From: Prevotella sp.
GTDB lineage: Bacteria > Bacteroidota > Bacteroidia > Bacteroidales > Bacteroidaceae
Direction: 5' to 3'
DNA: 27,168 nucleotides
Assembly: GCA_017442765.1 (NCBI GenBank)
Contig: JAFRZC010000191.1
Coordinates: 1-27,168 of the forward strand
The position numbers and the translations under genes are program-made. This document shows, one piece after another, positions 15,533-23,304 of this stretch; within the stretch, counting starts at the first letter, position 1; each line of letters begins with the position of its first letter. A model generated the notes under the pieces. That model was given only the letters and a program-made list of their open reading frames with translations. It was not told the origin of the DNA and made no database searches.

Positions 15533-16622
15533 CATGCTGACACGGGCAGAGTGCAATGTCCTGCGCGGACTGGCCATCATCGGCATCTTCATGCACAACT
15601 ATTGCCACTGGCTGCCAGGCATCGTGCGCGAGAATGAATACCAGTTCCGGCAGGAGAACGTTGCCGGGCTGTGGCATTTCCTCAGTCATCCCGACTGGAA
15701 CCTGCCGTTGCATCTGTTCTCGTTCTTCGGACACTATGGCGTGCCCGTCTTCCTCTTCCTGAGTGCCTACGGACTGGTGAGGAAATATGAGGTCCCCCAT
15801 TCTGCCCCCTCGGAGACTTTTGGCTTTCTCCGCTCCCATTTTCTCAAACTTTTCCGCATGATGATAGTAGGCTTCGTGGCCTTCGTGCTGGTCGATGCCG
15901 TCACCCCCGGCAGCCACCACTACCGACTGATCGACGTGGTGGCGCAGTTGGGCTTGTTCAACAACGTGCTGCCCCACCCCGACCGTATCATCTGGCCCGG
16001 ACCTTATTGGTTCTTCGGGCTGATGATGCAGCTTTATATCGTCTATCGGCTGTTGCTCTACCGCCGTCATTGGGGTTTCACAGTTGCGCTGATGGTGGTG
16101 TGCGTAGGCATACAACTGATGCTCGCGCCCGACGGCGATGCGATGAACCGCTACCGCTACAACTTCATGGGCGGCATGCTGCCTTTCGGACTGGGGCTGC
16201 TGCTTGCAAGGTGGGAAGACCAAAAAAGGAGAGAGGAGAGAGGAGAGAGGAAAGCGGATACTCCTCCTGTTGTGAACACACATGGCAAGACTAACTTTTT
16301 TCTTCCTTCGCTTCTCCTTGCCATTGCCCTGATTTTTTTCTCCGCAGACAGTTTCATCGGCTGGACGCTGACACCCCTCTGGATTTGCCTCTTCATGGTT
16401 GCGGCGGTGAAGGTGCTGCCCTCGTGGCTCCAGCGGCCGCTCGAATGGATGGGTGTTGTCTCGGCGGCTCTCTTTGTGTGTCACCCCATTGCCCGGAAGA
16501 TTATCATCCCCATCTCGCGTCAGGGCGATGTCTATTGCGGACTGCTGCTCTATATCGTCGCCTCGCTGTGTCTGGCATGGCTGTTTAATGAATTGTTCAA
16601 GATAATGAACCGCAAGAAATGA
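15519..16622 (+). CDS. acyltransferase-3 family membrane O-acyltransferase
   Basis: A 367-residue polytopic protein of the OafA/NodX/WecH type, which transfers acetyl or other acyl groups to sugars across the inner membrane. NVLRGLAIIGIFMHNYCHW near residues 11-29 carries the family R and H positions, then PVFLFLSAYGLVRKYE. About ten hydrophobic segments follow. A heptanucleotide tract at 16227-16251 inserts REERGERK into a loop. ATG 15519 overlaps the preceding gene by 14 bp; ATG 15534, 2 bp after that stop, is an equally good start. The stop overlaps the next start (ATGA). The acceptor is probably the glycan made by this operon, but that is inference. Confidence 0.88.
   Translation: MRRNDMLTRAECNVLRGLAIIGIFMHNYCHWLPGIVRENEYQFRQENVAGLWHFLSHPDWNLPLHLFSFFGHYGVPVFLFLSAYGLVRKYEVPHSAPSETFGFLRSHFLKLFRMMIVGFVAFVLVDAVTPGSHHYRLIDVVAQLGLFNNVLPHPDRIIWPGPYWFFGLMMQLYIVYRLLLYRRHWGFTVALMVVCVGIQLMLAPDGDAMNRYRYNFMGGMLPFGLGLLLARWEDQKRREERGERKADTPPVVNTHGKTNFFLPSLLLAIALIFFSADSFIGWTLTPLWICLFMVAAVKVLPSWLQRPLEWMGVVSAALFVCHPIARKIIIPISRQGDVYCGLLLYIVASLCLAWLFNELFKIMNRKK
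16227..16251 (+). repeat. heptanucleotide tandem repeat AGGAGAG (3.6 units) in coding sequence
   Basis: Three full AGGAGAG units plus AGGA lie inside the acyltransferase frame. Seven is not a multiple of three, so gain or loss of one unit would shift the frame. The same heptamer (rotated or complemented) forms the tail of the mraZ-rsmH repeat, so it also belongs to the dispersed repeat family. Confidence 0.8.
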
Positions 16623-17641
16623 AGATCCTCATCCGATATTCCGACTTGAGCCGTCATCGCAGTGAGCTCATGGGCTTTGCGATGCTGATCATCGTGATGT
16701 TCCATATCTTCGTGCCCCGGCAGAGCGCGTTCTTCGGACTTCATCGTCTTGGGAACAGCGGTGTCGATATCTTTTTGTTCCTGAGCGGCATCGGCATGTG
16801 GTACTCATGGACGAAGACGGCCAATCCCTCTACGTTGCAGTTCTTCAAGCGGCGCTTTGCCCGCATTTATCCCGCATGGCTCATCACCGCCCTGCTGTTC
16901 TATGGCAACGACTATCTCACTGTCCGCCAGCGCAGCACAAGCCTGACCGACCTTGCAGGTGATGTGCTCTTCAACTGGGGCTACTGGCTCGATGCCGATT
17001 ATTCGTTCTGGTATATCCCCGCTCTCATGGTGCTCTACTTGCTCACCCCCTTCTATCTTCGTCTCATCGTCCGCCATCCCGTCTATCGCTGGCTGCCCGT
17101 GCTGGCGGTGGTGTGGAGCTGCGTGGTGCAATGGGTGCCGGCTGTCCATGGGGCGGTCGGGCATGTCGAGGCCTTCTGGAGCCGCATCCCCATTTTCCTG
17201 ATTGGCATCAACATGGGGCAGGCTGTCAAGGAGAGGCAAGCAATAGAGGGTGGAGGCGTGTGGATGCCTGCCATTGCCTTCACGGCGACGCTTGCCGTGA
17301 GCATCTATCTTGAGCAGCACTATTACGGTCGCTATCCGCTCTTCATTGAGCGCATGATTTACATACCGATGGTGGTGTCGGGGTGTCTGTTGGGAGGGAG
17401 TCTGTTTGCCTATGTGGAAAAATTCCTTGCGGGTCAATGGCTGAACCGCGCTCTGGCCTTCGTCGGGACGGTCAGCCTGGAGACCTACCTCATCCACGAG
17501 CACTTTGTACATGTCTATATCAGAAAACTGTCACTGGGCTATTGGCCCACCTTTCTGCTTGTCGTGGTGGCCACGTTGCCGCTGGCCTGGCTGTTGAGCA
17601 GGCTTGCCAAATTTGTTGAAAGTAAAATCCTGAAAAGATGA
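16619..17641 (+). CDS. second acyltransferase-3 family membrane protein
   Basis: A 340-residue polytopic acyltransferase, different in sequence from its upstream neighbour. SELMGFAMLIIVMFHIFVP near 14-32 holds the family histidine, GNSGVDIFLFLSGIGMWYSW (44-63) follows, then FFKRRFARIYPAWLI, a strong signature of the acyltransferase-3 fold. About ten membrane segments are evident, with an end typical of OafA-like proteins (VSLETYLIHEHFVH). Both its start and end are 4-bp ATGA overlaps with neighbours. Two such enzymes in one operon suggest two acylation sites or two acyl groups on the same product. Confidence 0.9.
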   Translation: MKILIRYSDLSRHRSELMGFAMLIIVMFHIFVPRQSAFFGLHRLGNSGVDIFLFLSGIGMWYSWTKTANPSTLQFFKRRFARIYPAWLITALLFYGNDYLTVRQRSTSLTDLAGDVLFNWGYWLDADYSFWYIPALMVLYLLTPFYLRLIVRHPVYRWLPVLAVVWSCVVQWVPAVHGAVGHVEAFWSRIPIFLIGINMGQAVKERQAIEGGGVWMPAIAFTATLAVSIYLEQHYYGRYPLFIERMIYIPMVVSGCLLGGSLFAYVEKFLAGQWLNRALAFVGTVSLETYLIHEHFVHVYIRKLSLGYWPTFLLVVVATLPLAWLLSRLAKFVESKILKR

Positions 17642-18519
17642 AAGATATACTAAAGCTCATCCGCCCCCATCAGTGGAGCAAGAATATGTTTGTGTTCCTG
17701 CCCTTGTTCTTCGGTGGCGTACTGCTCCGCCCCGATGCTCTCGTGGCGGCCGTCGTCGTGTTTTTCGCCTATAGCCTTGTGGCCTCGTCGGTCTATTGCT
17801 TCAACGACATTGTCGATGTCGAGGCCGACCGCCGCCATCCCGTGAAGTGCAAGCGGCCGATAGCCTCGGGAGCTGTTTCGCTGAGGACGGGCTACCTGCT
17901 CATGGTGCTGTTGCTGGTGTTGTCGATGGCTTTGCTGCTGTTGCTTCCTGCCAAGATGCGATGGAGTGTGATGGCCGTGCTGGGTGGTTACTACCTGCTT
18001 AATCTGGCCTATTGCTCATGGCTGAAACAATATGCCATCCTCGATGTCTGCATCGTGGCGTTTGGCTTCGTGCTCCGCATCGCGGCCGGAGCATACGCCG
18101 CGCAGGTGGTGCCCAGCCAGTGGATTGTGCTGATGACCTTCCTGCTGACCTTGTTCCTCAGTTTCGCCAAGCGGCGCGACGACGTGTTGCGCATGAATGA
18201 GACCGGCGAGGCACCACGCAAGAACACCAACCGCTACAACCTGACGTTCATCAACCAGGCTGTCACCATCACGGCATCGGTGACACTGGTGTGCTATATC
18301 ATGTACACCGTCTCGCCCGAGGTTGTCGAGCGGTTTCATACCCATTACCTCTATGTGACCAGTGTTTTCGTATTGGTAGGATTGCTCCGTTACATACAGA
18401 TTGCCGTGGTTGATGAACAGAGCGGCGACCCGACGAAGGTCGTCCTGCGTGACCGTTTCTTACAACTTGTCGTGCTGGCATGGATAGTGTCGTTCCTGCT
18501 TATTATCTATATCGTATGA
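17638..18519 (+). CDS. UbiA-family polyprenyl-phosphate phosphoribosyltransferase (DPPR synthase-like)
   Basis: A 293-residue intramembrane prenyltransferase-fold protein. The first Asp-rich motif is NDIVDVEADRRHPVKCKRPIASG (Asn56, Asp57, Asp60, Asp64). The second region YCSWLKQYAILDVCIVAFGFVLRIAAGAYA resembles mycobacterial Rv3806c, not quinone-pathway UbiA. That subfamily joins PRPP to decaprenyl phosphate, giving 5-phosphoribosyl-1-phosphoryl-decaprenol, the first step to lipid-linked ribo- or arabinofuranose. The downstream HAD phosphatase fits removal of the 5-phosphate. Both ends overlap neighbours by 4 bp. The polyprenol length in this organism is not known. DprE1/DprE2 epimerase genes are not in the window. 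Confidence 0.87.
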   Translation: MKDILKLIRPHQWSKNMFVFLPLFFGGVLLRPDALVAAVVVFFAYSLVASSVYCFNDIVDVEADRRHPVKCKRPIASGAVSLRTGYLLMVLLLVLSMALLLLLPAKMRWSVMAVLGGYYLLNLAYCSWLKQYAILDVCIVAFGFVLRIAAGAYAAQVVPSQWIVLMTFLLTLFLSFAKRRDDVLRMNETGEAPRKNTNRYNLTFINQAVTITASVTLVCYIMYTVSPEVVERFHTHYLYVTSVFVLVGLLRYIQIAVVDEQSGDPTKVVLRDRFLQLVVLAWIVSFLLIIYIV

Positions 18520-19115
18520 CCGGCGGCAGAGAAATCATCCATGTGTTCGACTTCGACGGAACGCTGACGCACAAAGACTCGTTCCTCGAACTCATCCGGA
18601 CAAAGGCTGGCTTGTCCGGACTGCTTCTGGGCTTGCTTCGCTATAGCCCCTGGCTGGTGATGATGAAACTGGGGCTCTACGCTAACGGGAAAGCCAAGCA
18701 GCGTGTCTTCAGCCATTTCTTCAGGAACATGTCGTTGGCCGACTTCACGGCTCTCTGCAACAGCATGGTCGGCCGATACAAAGAAATACTCAACCCCGAT
18801 GTCCTCAAGAAACTGGAGGAGGCACTCGGCCAAGACCGCCGTGTCTTCGTAGTCACGGCAAGCGCCGCCGAGTGGGTTCGTCCCTTTCTCCCTGTTCATG
18901 AGCGGTTGACCATTGTAGCGACGGGTCTTGAGGTTGCCGACGGCCGTCTGACTGGACGTTTCAGCACCCCCAATTGCTATGGTGCCGAGAAGGTTCGTCG
19001 GTTGAAGGCTTTGCTTACGCAGCCACGCGAGCACTATCATATTGTGGCATATGGCGATAGTCGGGGCGACAGGGAAATGTTCAGTTATGTTGACGAAAGT
19101 GTAGTTGTAAAATGA
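18516..19115 (+). CDS. HAD-IB family phosphatase, probable partner of the UbiA-like enzyme
   Basis: A 199-residue haloacid dehalogenase. Motif I is FDFDGTLTHKDS (Asp12 nucleophile, Asp14), motif II VTASAAEWVRPF, and motif IV AYGDSRGDREMF. The group contains phosphoserine-phosphatase-like and polyprenyl-phosphate-sugar phosphatases. ATG 18516 overlaps the upstream TGA exactly (ATGA), so I prefer it to the in-frame ATG at 18480 inside the UbiA gene. The tight coupling suggests it dephosphorylates the polyprenyl-phosphoryl-5-phosphoribose product; this is inference. The stop overlaps the next gene by 4 bp. Confidence 0.88.
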   Translation: MTGGREIIHVFDFDGTLTHKDSFLELIRTKAGLSGLLLGLLRYSPWLVMMKLGLYANGKAKQRVFSHFFRNMSLADFTALCNSMVGRYKEILNPDVLKKLEEALGQDRRVFVVTASAAEWVRPFLPVHERLTIVATGLEVADGRLTGRFSTPNCYGAEKVRRLKALLTQPREHYHIVAYGDSRGDREMFSYVDESVVVK

Positions 19116-20467
19116 TGAAAAAGTTATTCCGCATACGGCGCGAGGAGCGATGGTTGGCGTTGGTGTCGCTCCTCGTCTTCACCGTGCTTACGGCCGTGGT
19201 CATCGTCCGCTACCATAGCGTTTTCTCTGTCTATACCGACAGTGTCTGGGGGCCTTTCCCCAGCAAGTTCCATGTGTCGGGTTTCGATGCGCTCGTCTAT
19301 ACGATAGTGTCGCGATGGAACACCTTCTTCACCGTGGTTTTCCGCCATCCGCTTCTGGCTTTTCTGCTTTATCCCTTCTATGCCATAAACCAGGGGCTCT
19401 ATTGGCTCACAGGCATCAACTGCGTACAGTTTGTCGTGGCCGTTCTGCTTATCTTCTGTGCGCTCTATTCCCTGTTGTTTCTTTATCGGATATTCCGCGA
19501 GGTCGTCGGTTTGAGAAGGGCTGACAGCACTGTGCTCTCAGCCCTCTCCTTCTCGTTTGCCTATATGATGCTGAGCGTGGTGGTGCCCGAGCATTTCATG
19601 TTTTCCACCTTCATGCTCACGCTGACGCTCTACATCGCAGGGTTGAGGATGGTGGCCAACAGCCGTAGCCGGTATGGCGAGAAGCGGGAGCTGTCGATGG
19701 CCACGACCGTGTTGCTTTTCTTCCTGACCGCCGGTTTGTCGCTCACCAATGGGGTGAAAGTATTTCTGGCTCAGTGGTTTGTAGGTGGTCGCCGTTTCTT
19801 CCGTCCGACGAATCTGCTCTTCGGTGTGATGCTGCCCGTGGCCTTGTTGCTCGGATTTGCTCAGTTGGAATACAAGCTGCTGACCGTCCCCGGCGAGAAA
19901 GCCCGTGCTGTGGAGGCAGCGGCGAAGGCAAAGAAGTCGGGAAAGCCCGTCAAGAGGAATGGCACACGCAGCAAGGCCGACGGCAAGCCGATGGCCGACG
20001 GCCTGTATATGCAGTGGAGCGATGCCACTACGTCGCGCACGAAGACCATCGTTCATAATCTTTTCGGCGAGAGCATACAGCTGCACGAAGACCACCTGCT
20101 GGGCGATGCCCATAATGGGCGGCCTGTGTTCGTCGGCTACAACAATCCCGTGCTTTATGTCGTGGAGGGTGTCATCGTCTTCTTTTTCCTCGTCGGCATT
20201 TGGTTCGGACGGCGTGAGCGGTTTCTGTGGCTGGCGTTGTCGTTCTTTGCCGTCGATCTCATCGTCCACCTCGGATTCGGGTTCGCCATCAACGAGGTCT
20301 ATATCACGGGAGCCCACTGGCTGTTCATCATCCCCATTGCCATTGCCTATATCTTCAAGGCGATGACCCGTCTGGGACGCAATTGGATGTGCTGGCTGAT
20401 GGGGCTGCTGGCTCTTTGGCTTTGGGCATACAATGGTTTCCTTTTCTTTAAATACATGATTGAGTAG
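19112..20467 (+). CDS. polytopic membrane protein, GT-C-like, paralogue 1 of 3
   Basis: A 451-residue integral membrane protein with about ten hydrophobic segments, similar to the next two products. Shared motifs are FHVSGFDALVY (53-63, an Asp in the first large periplasmic loop, where GT-C glycosyltransferases keep their catalytic acid), FRHPLLAFLLYP, VVVPEHFMFS, GLSLTNGVK, NLFGESIQLHEDHLLGDA and LGFGFAINEVYITGAHWLFIIPIAIAY. I believe this family is annotated as a domain of unknown function in Bacteroidales. A lysine/arginine-rich stretch (AKAKKSGKPVKRNGTRSK) separates two helices. Context after a polyprenyl-phosphate pentose module suggests a glycosyltransferase that uses that donor, but no activity is established. 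Confidence 0.8.
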   Translation: MMKKLFRIRREERWLALVSLLVFTVLTAVVIVRYHSVFSVYTDSVWGPFPSKFHVSGFDALVYTIVSRWNTFFTVVFRHPLLAFLLYPFYAINQGLYWLTGINCVQFVVAVLLIFCALYSLLFLYRIFREVVGLRRADSTVLSALSFSFAYMMLSVVVPEHFMFSTFMLTLTLYIAGLRMVANSRSRYGEKRELSMATTVLLFFLTAGLSLTNGVKVFLAQWFVGGRRFFRPTNLLFGVMLPVALLLGFAQLEYKLLTVPGEKARAVEAAAKAKKSGKPVKRNGTRSKADGKPMADGLYMQWSDATTSRTKTIVHNLFGESIQLHEDHLLGDAHNGRPVFVGYNNPVLYVVEGVIVFFFLVGIWFGRRERFLWLALSFFAVDLIVHLGFGFAINEVYITGAHWLFIIPIAIAYIFKAMTRLGRNWMCWLMGLLALWLWAYNGFLFFKYMIE

Positions 20468-20477
20468 AAGCATAGAA

Positions 20478-21842
20478 ATGTTGAGAAAACTCCTGCATAT
20501 ATTTGCCATTCGGAAGGGCGAGCGACGGCTGGCGTTGGGTGCGCTCCTCTTTTTCATGCTGCTCAACGCGCTGCTCATCTACCGTTACTACGACAGGTTC
20601 ACGCTTGGCGGCAACCTCGGCTTCTGGACCATTTTCTACAAGACTTTCCATGTGTCGGGTTTCGATGCCTACTCTTATATTACCATGTCGAACCTGCGCA
20701 TCCATTATGTCACGTCGCGCCATCCGCTCTACCTGTCGATGCTGTTGCCCTTTTACTGGCTCAACAGCTGGCAGATGCAGTACACAAACTACAATCTGGC
20801 CGTCTATTTCGAGGCCTTTATAGTCATCTTCTGTGCTGTCTATTCTTTCTTGTTCCTCTACCGCACGCTATACGAGGTTGTTTCCGTCAGCCACAAGGAT
20901 GCCGTGCTGCTCACAGCGTTTTTCTTCTCCTTTGCCCATGTACTGCTCACGGCGATGGTACCCGACCACTTCATCATCTCGCTGTTCCTGCTTATGCTGA
21001 CCGTTTATGTGGCGGGTCGCCGGATAAAGAGCGGCCGTCAGCTGCGACCGGTGCAGACGGCGTTGCTGTTGTTCTTCACGGCTGGCATCACCGTCACCAA
21101 CGGCGTGAAGACCATTTTGGCGGCATTGTTCGTGAACGGACGGCGGGCCTTCCGGTGGCCCATGCTGCTGGCTTACGTTGTGCCGGTGCTTTTGTTGTGG
21201 GGCATCTGGCAGTGGCAATATACCGCCTATGAGGTGCCGCAGGCCGAGCAGGTGAAAAAGCTCGAGGACAATGCGAAGCGCAAAGACCCGCATTTTGCCG
21301 AGCATCATAAGGCTCACGACGATTTCGTGAAGCGGCAGAACGGTGTCCCCGTGGCCGAGGATGTTCCGTTGTTGGAGTGGAGCGACGTGGGCACCAACCG
21401 ATGGCATTCGGCTGTCGATAACCTTTTCGGCGAGACTTTTATCCTCCACCGCGACCATCTGTTAGAGGACGTTCTCCAGGAGCGGCCCGTCTTCGTGAGC
21501 TATACCAACCCCTTCCTCTATGTTCTGGAGGCAATGATTGCAGTGTTGTTCGCCGTTGGCGTATGGATGGGGCGGTGTGAGCGACTAATGCAGATGCTGC
21601 TCTCGTGGTTTGCCTTTGACATGGTGATGCATTTTGGTTTCGGTTTCGGTCTCAATGAGGTCTATATCATGGCCGCCCATTGGACGTTCATCATACCGAT
21701 AGCTGTGGGCTATTGTCTGAAAAATCCCGATGAAATGGGCGAAAAATGCAAATCCATTGTGCGTTGGGCGGTAGCTATGCTTATGGTGTGGCTGCTTACC
21801 TATAACGGTTATCTCACGATGACATATCTGTTTGACAGATAA
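20478..21842 (+). CDS. polytopic membrane protein, GT-C-like, paralogue 2 of 3
   Basis: A 454-residue paralogue of the preceding product with the same motif order: FHVSGFDAYSYI, SRHPLYLSMLLPFYW, MVPDHFIIS, GITVTNGVKTI, NLFGETFILHRDHLLED, ERPVFVSYTNPF and FGFGFGLNEVYIMAAHW. I choose ATG 20478, 11 bp after the upstream stop; a TTG at 20460 would extend it by six residues and overlap the previous gene. A charged cytoplasmic or periplasmic loop (EQVKKLEDNAKRKDPH) replaces the basic loop of paralogue 1. Tandem duplicates in one operon suggest sequential transfer steps or different linkages. The function is inferred from topology and context only. Confidence 0.8.
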   Translation: MLRKLLHIFAIRKGERRLALGALLFFMLLNALLIYRYYDRFTLGGNLGFWTIFYKTFHVSGFDAYSYITMSNLRIHYVTSRHPLYLSMLLPFYWLNSWQMQYTNYNLAVYFEAFIVIFCAVYSFLFLYRTLYEVVSVSHKDAVLLTAFFFSFAHVLLTAMVPDHFIISLFLLMLTVYVAGRRIKSGRQLRPVQTALLLFFTAGITVTNGVKTILAALFVNGRRAFRWPMLLAYVVPVLLLWGIWQWQYTAYEVPQAEQVKKLEDNAKRKDPHFAEHHKAHDDFVKRQNGVPVAEDVPLLEWSDVGTNRWHSAVDNLFGETFILHRDHLLEDVLQERPVFVSYTNPFLYVLEAMIAVLFAVGVWMGRCERLMQMLLSWFAFDMVMHFGFGFGLNEVYIMAAHWTFIIPIAVGYCLKNPDEMGEKCKSIVRWAVAMLMVWLLTYNGYLTMTYLFDR

Positions 21843-21854
21843 GAGATGAGAGGG

Positions 21855-21894
21855 TACTCCCTTCCCTTTTGGGAGGGGTCGGGGGGAGGCCGGA
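21855..21894 (+). repeat. GC-rich dispersed palindrome, copy D (leader of paralogue 3)
   Basis: Matches the complement of 6533-6572 at 37 of 40 positions, with core CCCTTCCC-TTTT-GGGAGGGG and then GTCGGGGGGAGGCCGGA. As at rsmH, it ends about 13 bp before the start codon, so its GA-rich flank (GAGAGAGGAATAGAG) supplies the ribosome binding region. Confidence 0.8.
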
Positions 21895-21907
21895 GAGAGG
21901 AATAGAG

Positions 21908-23236
21908 ATGAAAAAGTGGTTCTTCATATTCTTGCTGGTTGCGCTGGTAGCCTTGCAGGTGCTGCAAGGCGAGCGCTACTGGAGTCTGTTTGCCCATTTC
22001 ACCGACGACACATGGCGGCAGTTCATCCGCAACTTTCGCATGTCGGGCTTCGACCCCATCACCTACAGCATCCTCTCCGACTGGCATGTCGGCTACGACC
22101 TGCTGCGCCATCCGCTCCTGCCTTTCCTCTGCTATCCGCTCTACCTGCTCAACCAGTTGCTATGGTGGTTCACGGGAGTCAACTGCGCTCAGATTATCGT
22201 GGGGGTGTTGCTGGTGGCATCCGCCTGCGGAGCCATGTTGCTTCACTATCGTTGTCAGTGCGAGGTTGTGGGTGTAGGCACAGGAATAGCGTTGTTGCTC
22301 ACGGCCATGCTCATGGGCTTTGGCATGGTGATGGTCACGAGCGTGGTGCCCGACCATTTCTGCTTCTCGTTGTTCCTGCTCATGCTCGTACTCTATCGTG
22401 CCGGAGTGAAGGTGAAACGTGGCGAGACATTCTCCTCCCGCGAGACGGCGCTGCTCACGCTCATCACCGCAGGTGTGACCCTCAGCAACGGTATCGTGGT
22501 ATTGATGGCCGTAGTGCTGACGAATCTTAAAGTCAACAGCCCCCTCCCAACCTCCCCCCGAAGGGGAGGAGAGAACAGCCTCACCCCTCTTTCTTCTCTC
22601 CTCTCTCCCCTTTTAGTCATGCTCCTTCTTGTCGGCTTTGCCGAGGCGGTGGTGCTGTTGCATACGCATACGGCCGATGCCGTGGCCGACTCCATGAGCA
22701 GCCAGTTCTCCTATACCGTCGGCAAGGCCTCGCGCCTCGACATCCTCATAGAGAATTTTTTTGGTGAGAGCCTGCAGCTCCATCGCAAATACATTTTGGG
22801 CGACGTGCTGCTGAGACGTCCTGTCATCATTCGTTATACATGGTGGGCACAATATGTCGTCGAGGCCGCCCTTGTGGGCATGTCGGCCATCGGCTTCTGG
22901 GCAGGCCGGCGCAGACGGTTCGCGTGGCTGCTCGGAGGTGTGCTGGTGTTCAACCTGCAGCTGCACATCGTGCTGGGCTTCGGCATCAACGAGGTACACA
23001 TCATGGCCGCCCACTGGGCCTTTGTCATACCTCTATCTATCGGTTATCTTTTCACCCGTCGCACCTCTCGTCCATCCTTCCTCTCCAGGAGGAACAGAGG
23101 GAGGCATCTCACCTCTATAGCCTCACCTCTCTTTTCTCACCTCTCACCTCTTATCTTGTTTGCCATCACAGCCTACCTGTGGACCTACCACGTCTATCAG
23201 CTCGTGGCCTACTGGTCATGGCCCCTCGTCAAGTAG
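21908..23236 (+). CDS. polytopic membrane protein, GT-C-like, paralogue 3 of 3, with repeat-derived insertions
   Basis: A 442-residue relative of the two upstream products: FRMSGFDPITYSIL, RHPLLPFLCYPLY, SVVPDHFCFSLF, GVTLSNGIVVL, NFFGESLQLHRKYILGDV and LGFGINEVHIMAAHWAFVIPLSIGY. ATG 21908 is used because upstream in-frame codons lie in a dispersed repeat. Two stretches look foreign to the family. One is the peptide NSPLPTSPRRGGENSLTPL (about residues 210-230), encoded by a GC-rich palindrome at 22537-22615. The other is a Ser/Arg-rich tail loop encoded by TCACCTC heptamers at 23109-23151. Both are in frame and fall at loops between helices. It is the last gene of the operon and converges on the LRR gene. 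Confidence 0.8.
   Translation: MKKWFFIFLLVALVALQVLQGERYWSLFAHFTDDTWRQFIRNFRMSGFDPITYSILSDWHVGYDLLRHPLLPFLCYPLYLLNQLLWWFTGVNCAQIIVGVLLVASACGAMLLHYRCQCEVVGVGTGIALLLTAMLMGFGMVMVTSVVPDHFCFSLFLLMLVLYRAGVKVKRGETFSSRETALLTLITAGVTLSNGIVVLMAVVLTNLKVNSPLPTSPRRGGENSLTPLSSLLSPLLVMLLLVGFAEAVVLLHTHTADAVADSMSSQFSYTVGKASRLDILIENFFGESLQLHRKYILGDVLLRRPVIIRYTWWAQYVVEAALVGMSAIGFWAGRRRRFAWLLGGVLVFNLQLHIVLGFGINEVHIMAAHWAFVIPLSIGYLFTRRTSRPSFLSRRNRGRHLTSIASPLFSHLSPLILFAITAYLWTYHVYQLVAYWSWPLVK
22537..22615 (+). repeat. GC-rich palindrome plus pyrimidine tail translated inside paralogue 3 (copy E)
   Basis: Starts CAGCCCCCTCCC, continues with the CTCCCC-CCGAA-GGGGAG hairpin near 22552-22569, and is followed by a CAGCCTCACCCCTC block and CTCTCCTCTCTCC tail. 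It is in frame and adds roughly 25 residues missing from the paralogues at the corresponding place. Confidence 0.7.
23109..23151 (+). repeat. heptamer-spaced TCACCTCT repeats translated inside paralogue 3
   Basis: TCACCTCT occurs at 23109, 23123, 23137 and 23144, spacings 14, 14 and 7, all multiples of seven. It lies in the coding region before the final membrane helix and encodes a low-complexity LTSIASPLFSHLSPL segment. Confidence 0.65.
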
Positions 23237-23304
23237 GGTGTCCGTTTTTTTGCGCAGAGAAGTCAGGAAACAGCGGGCATTGAAGATGGTGTGTCCGAGA
23301 GTGC

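Noticed and set aside
14177..15598. Long minus-strand open frame opposite the transferase gene
   Set aside because: Shadow of the catalytic domain with intact superfamily motifs on the plus strand; composition typical of antisense translation.
17638..18519. UbiA as 4-hydroxybenzoate or menaquinone prenyltransferase
   Set aside because: Its second motif region and HAD partner resemble the phosphoribosyl-decaprenol branch, and no quinone genes are nearby.
19112..23236. Three paralogues as O-antigen flippase or polymerase (Wzx/Wzy)
   Set aside because: The conserved SGFD loop acid, RHPL and late NEVxxxxAHW motifs are not those of Wzx or Wzy; GT-C-like layout and UbiA context fit better, though this is not proven.
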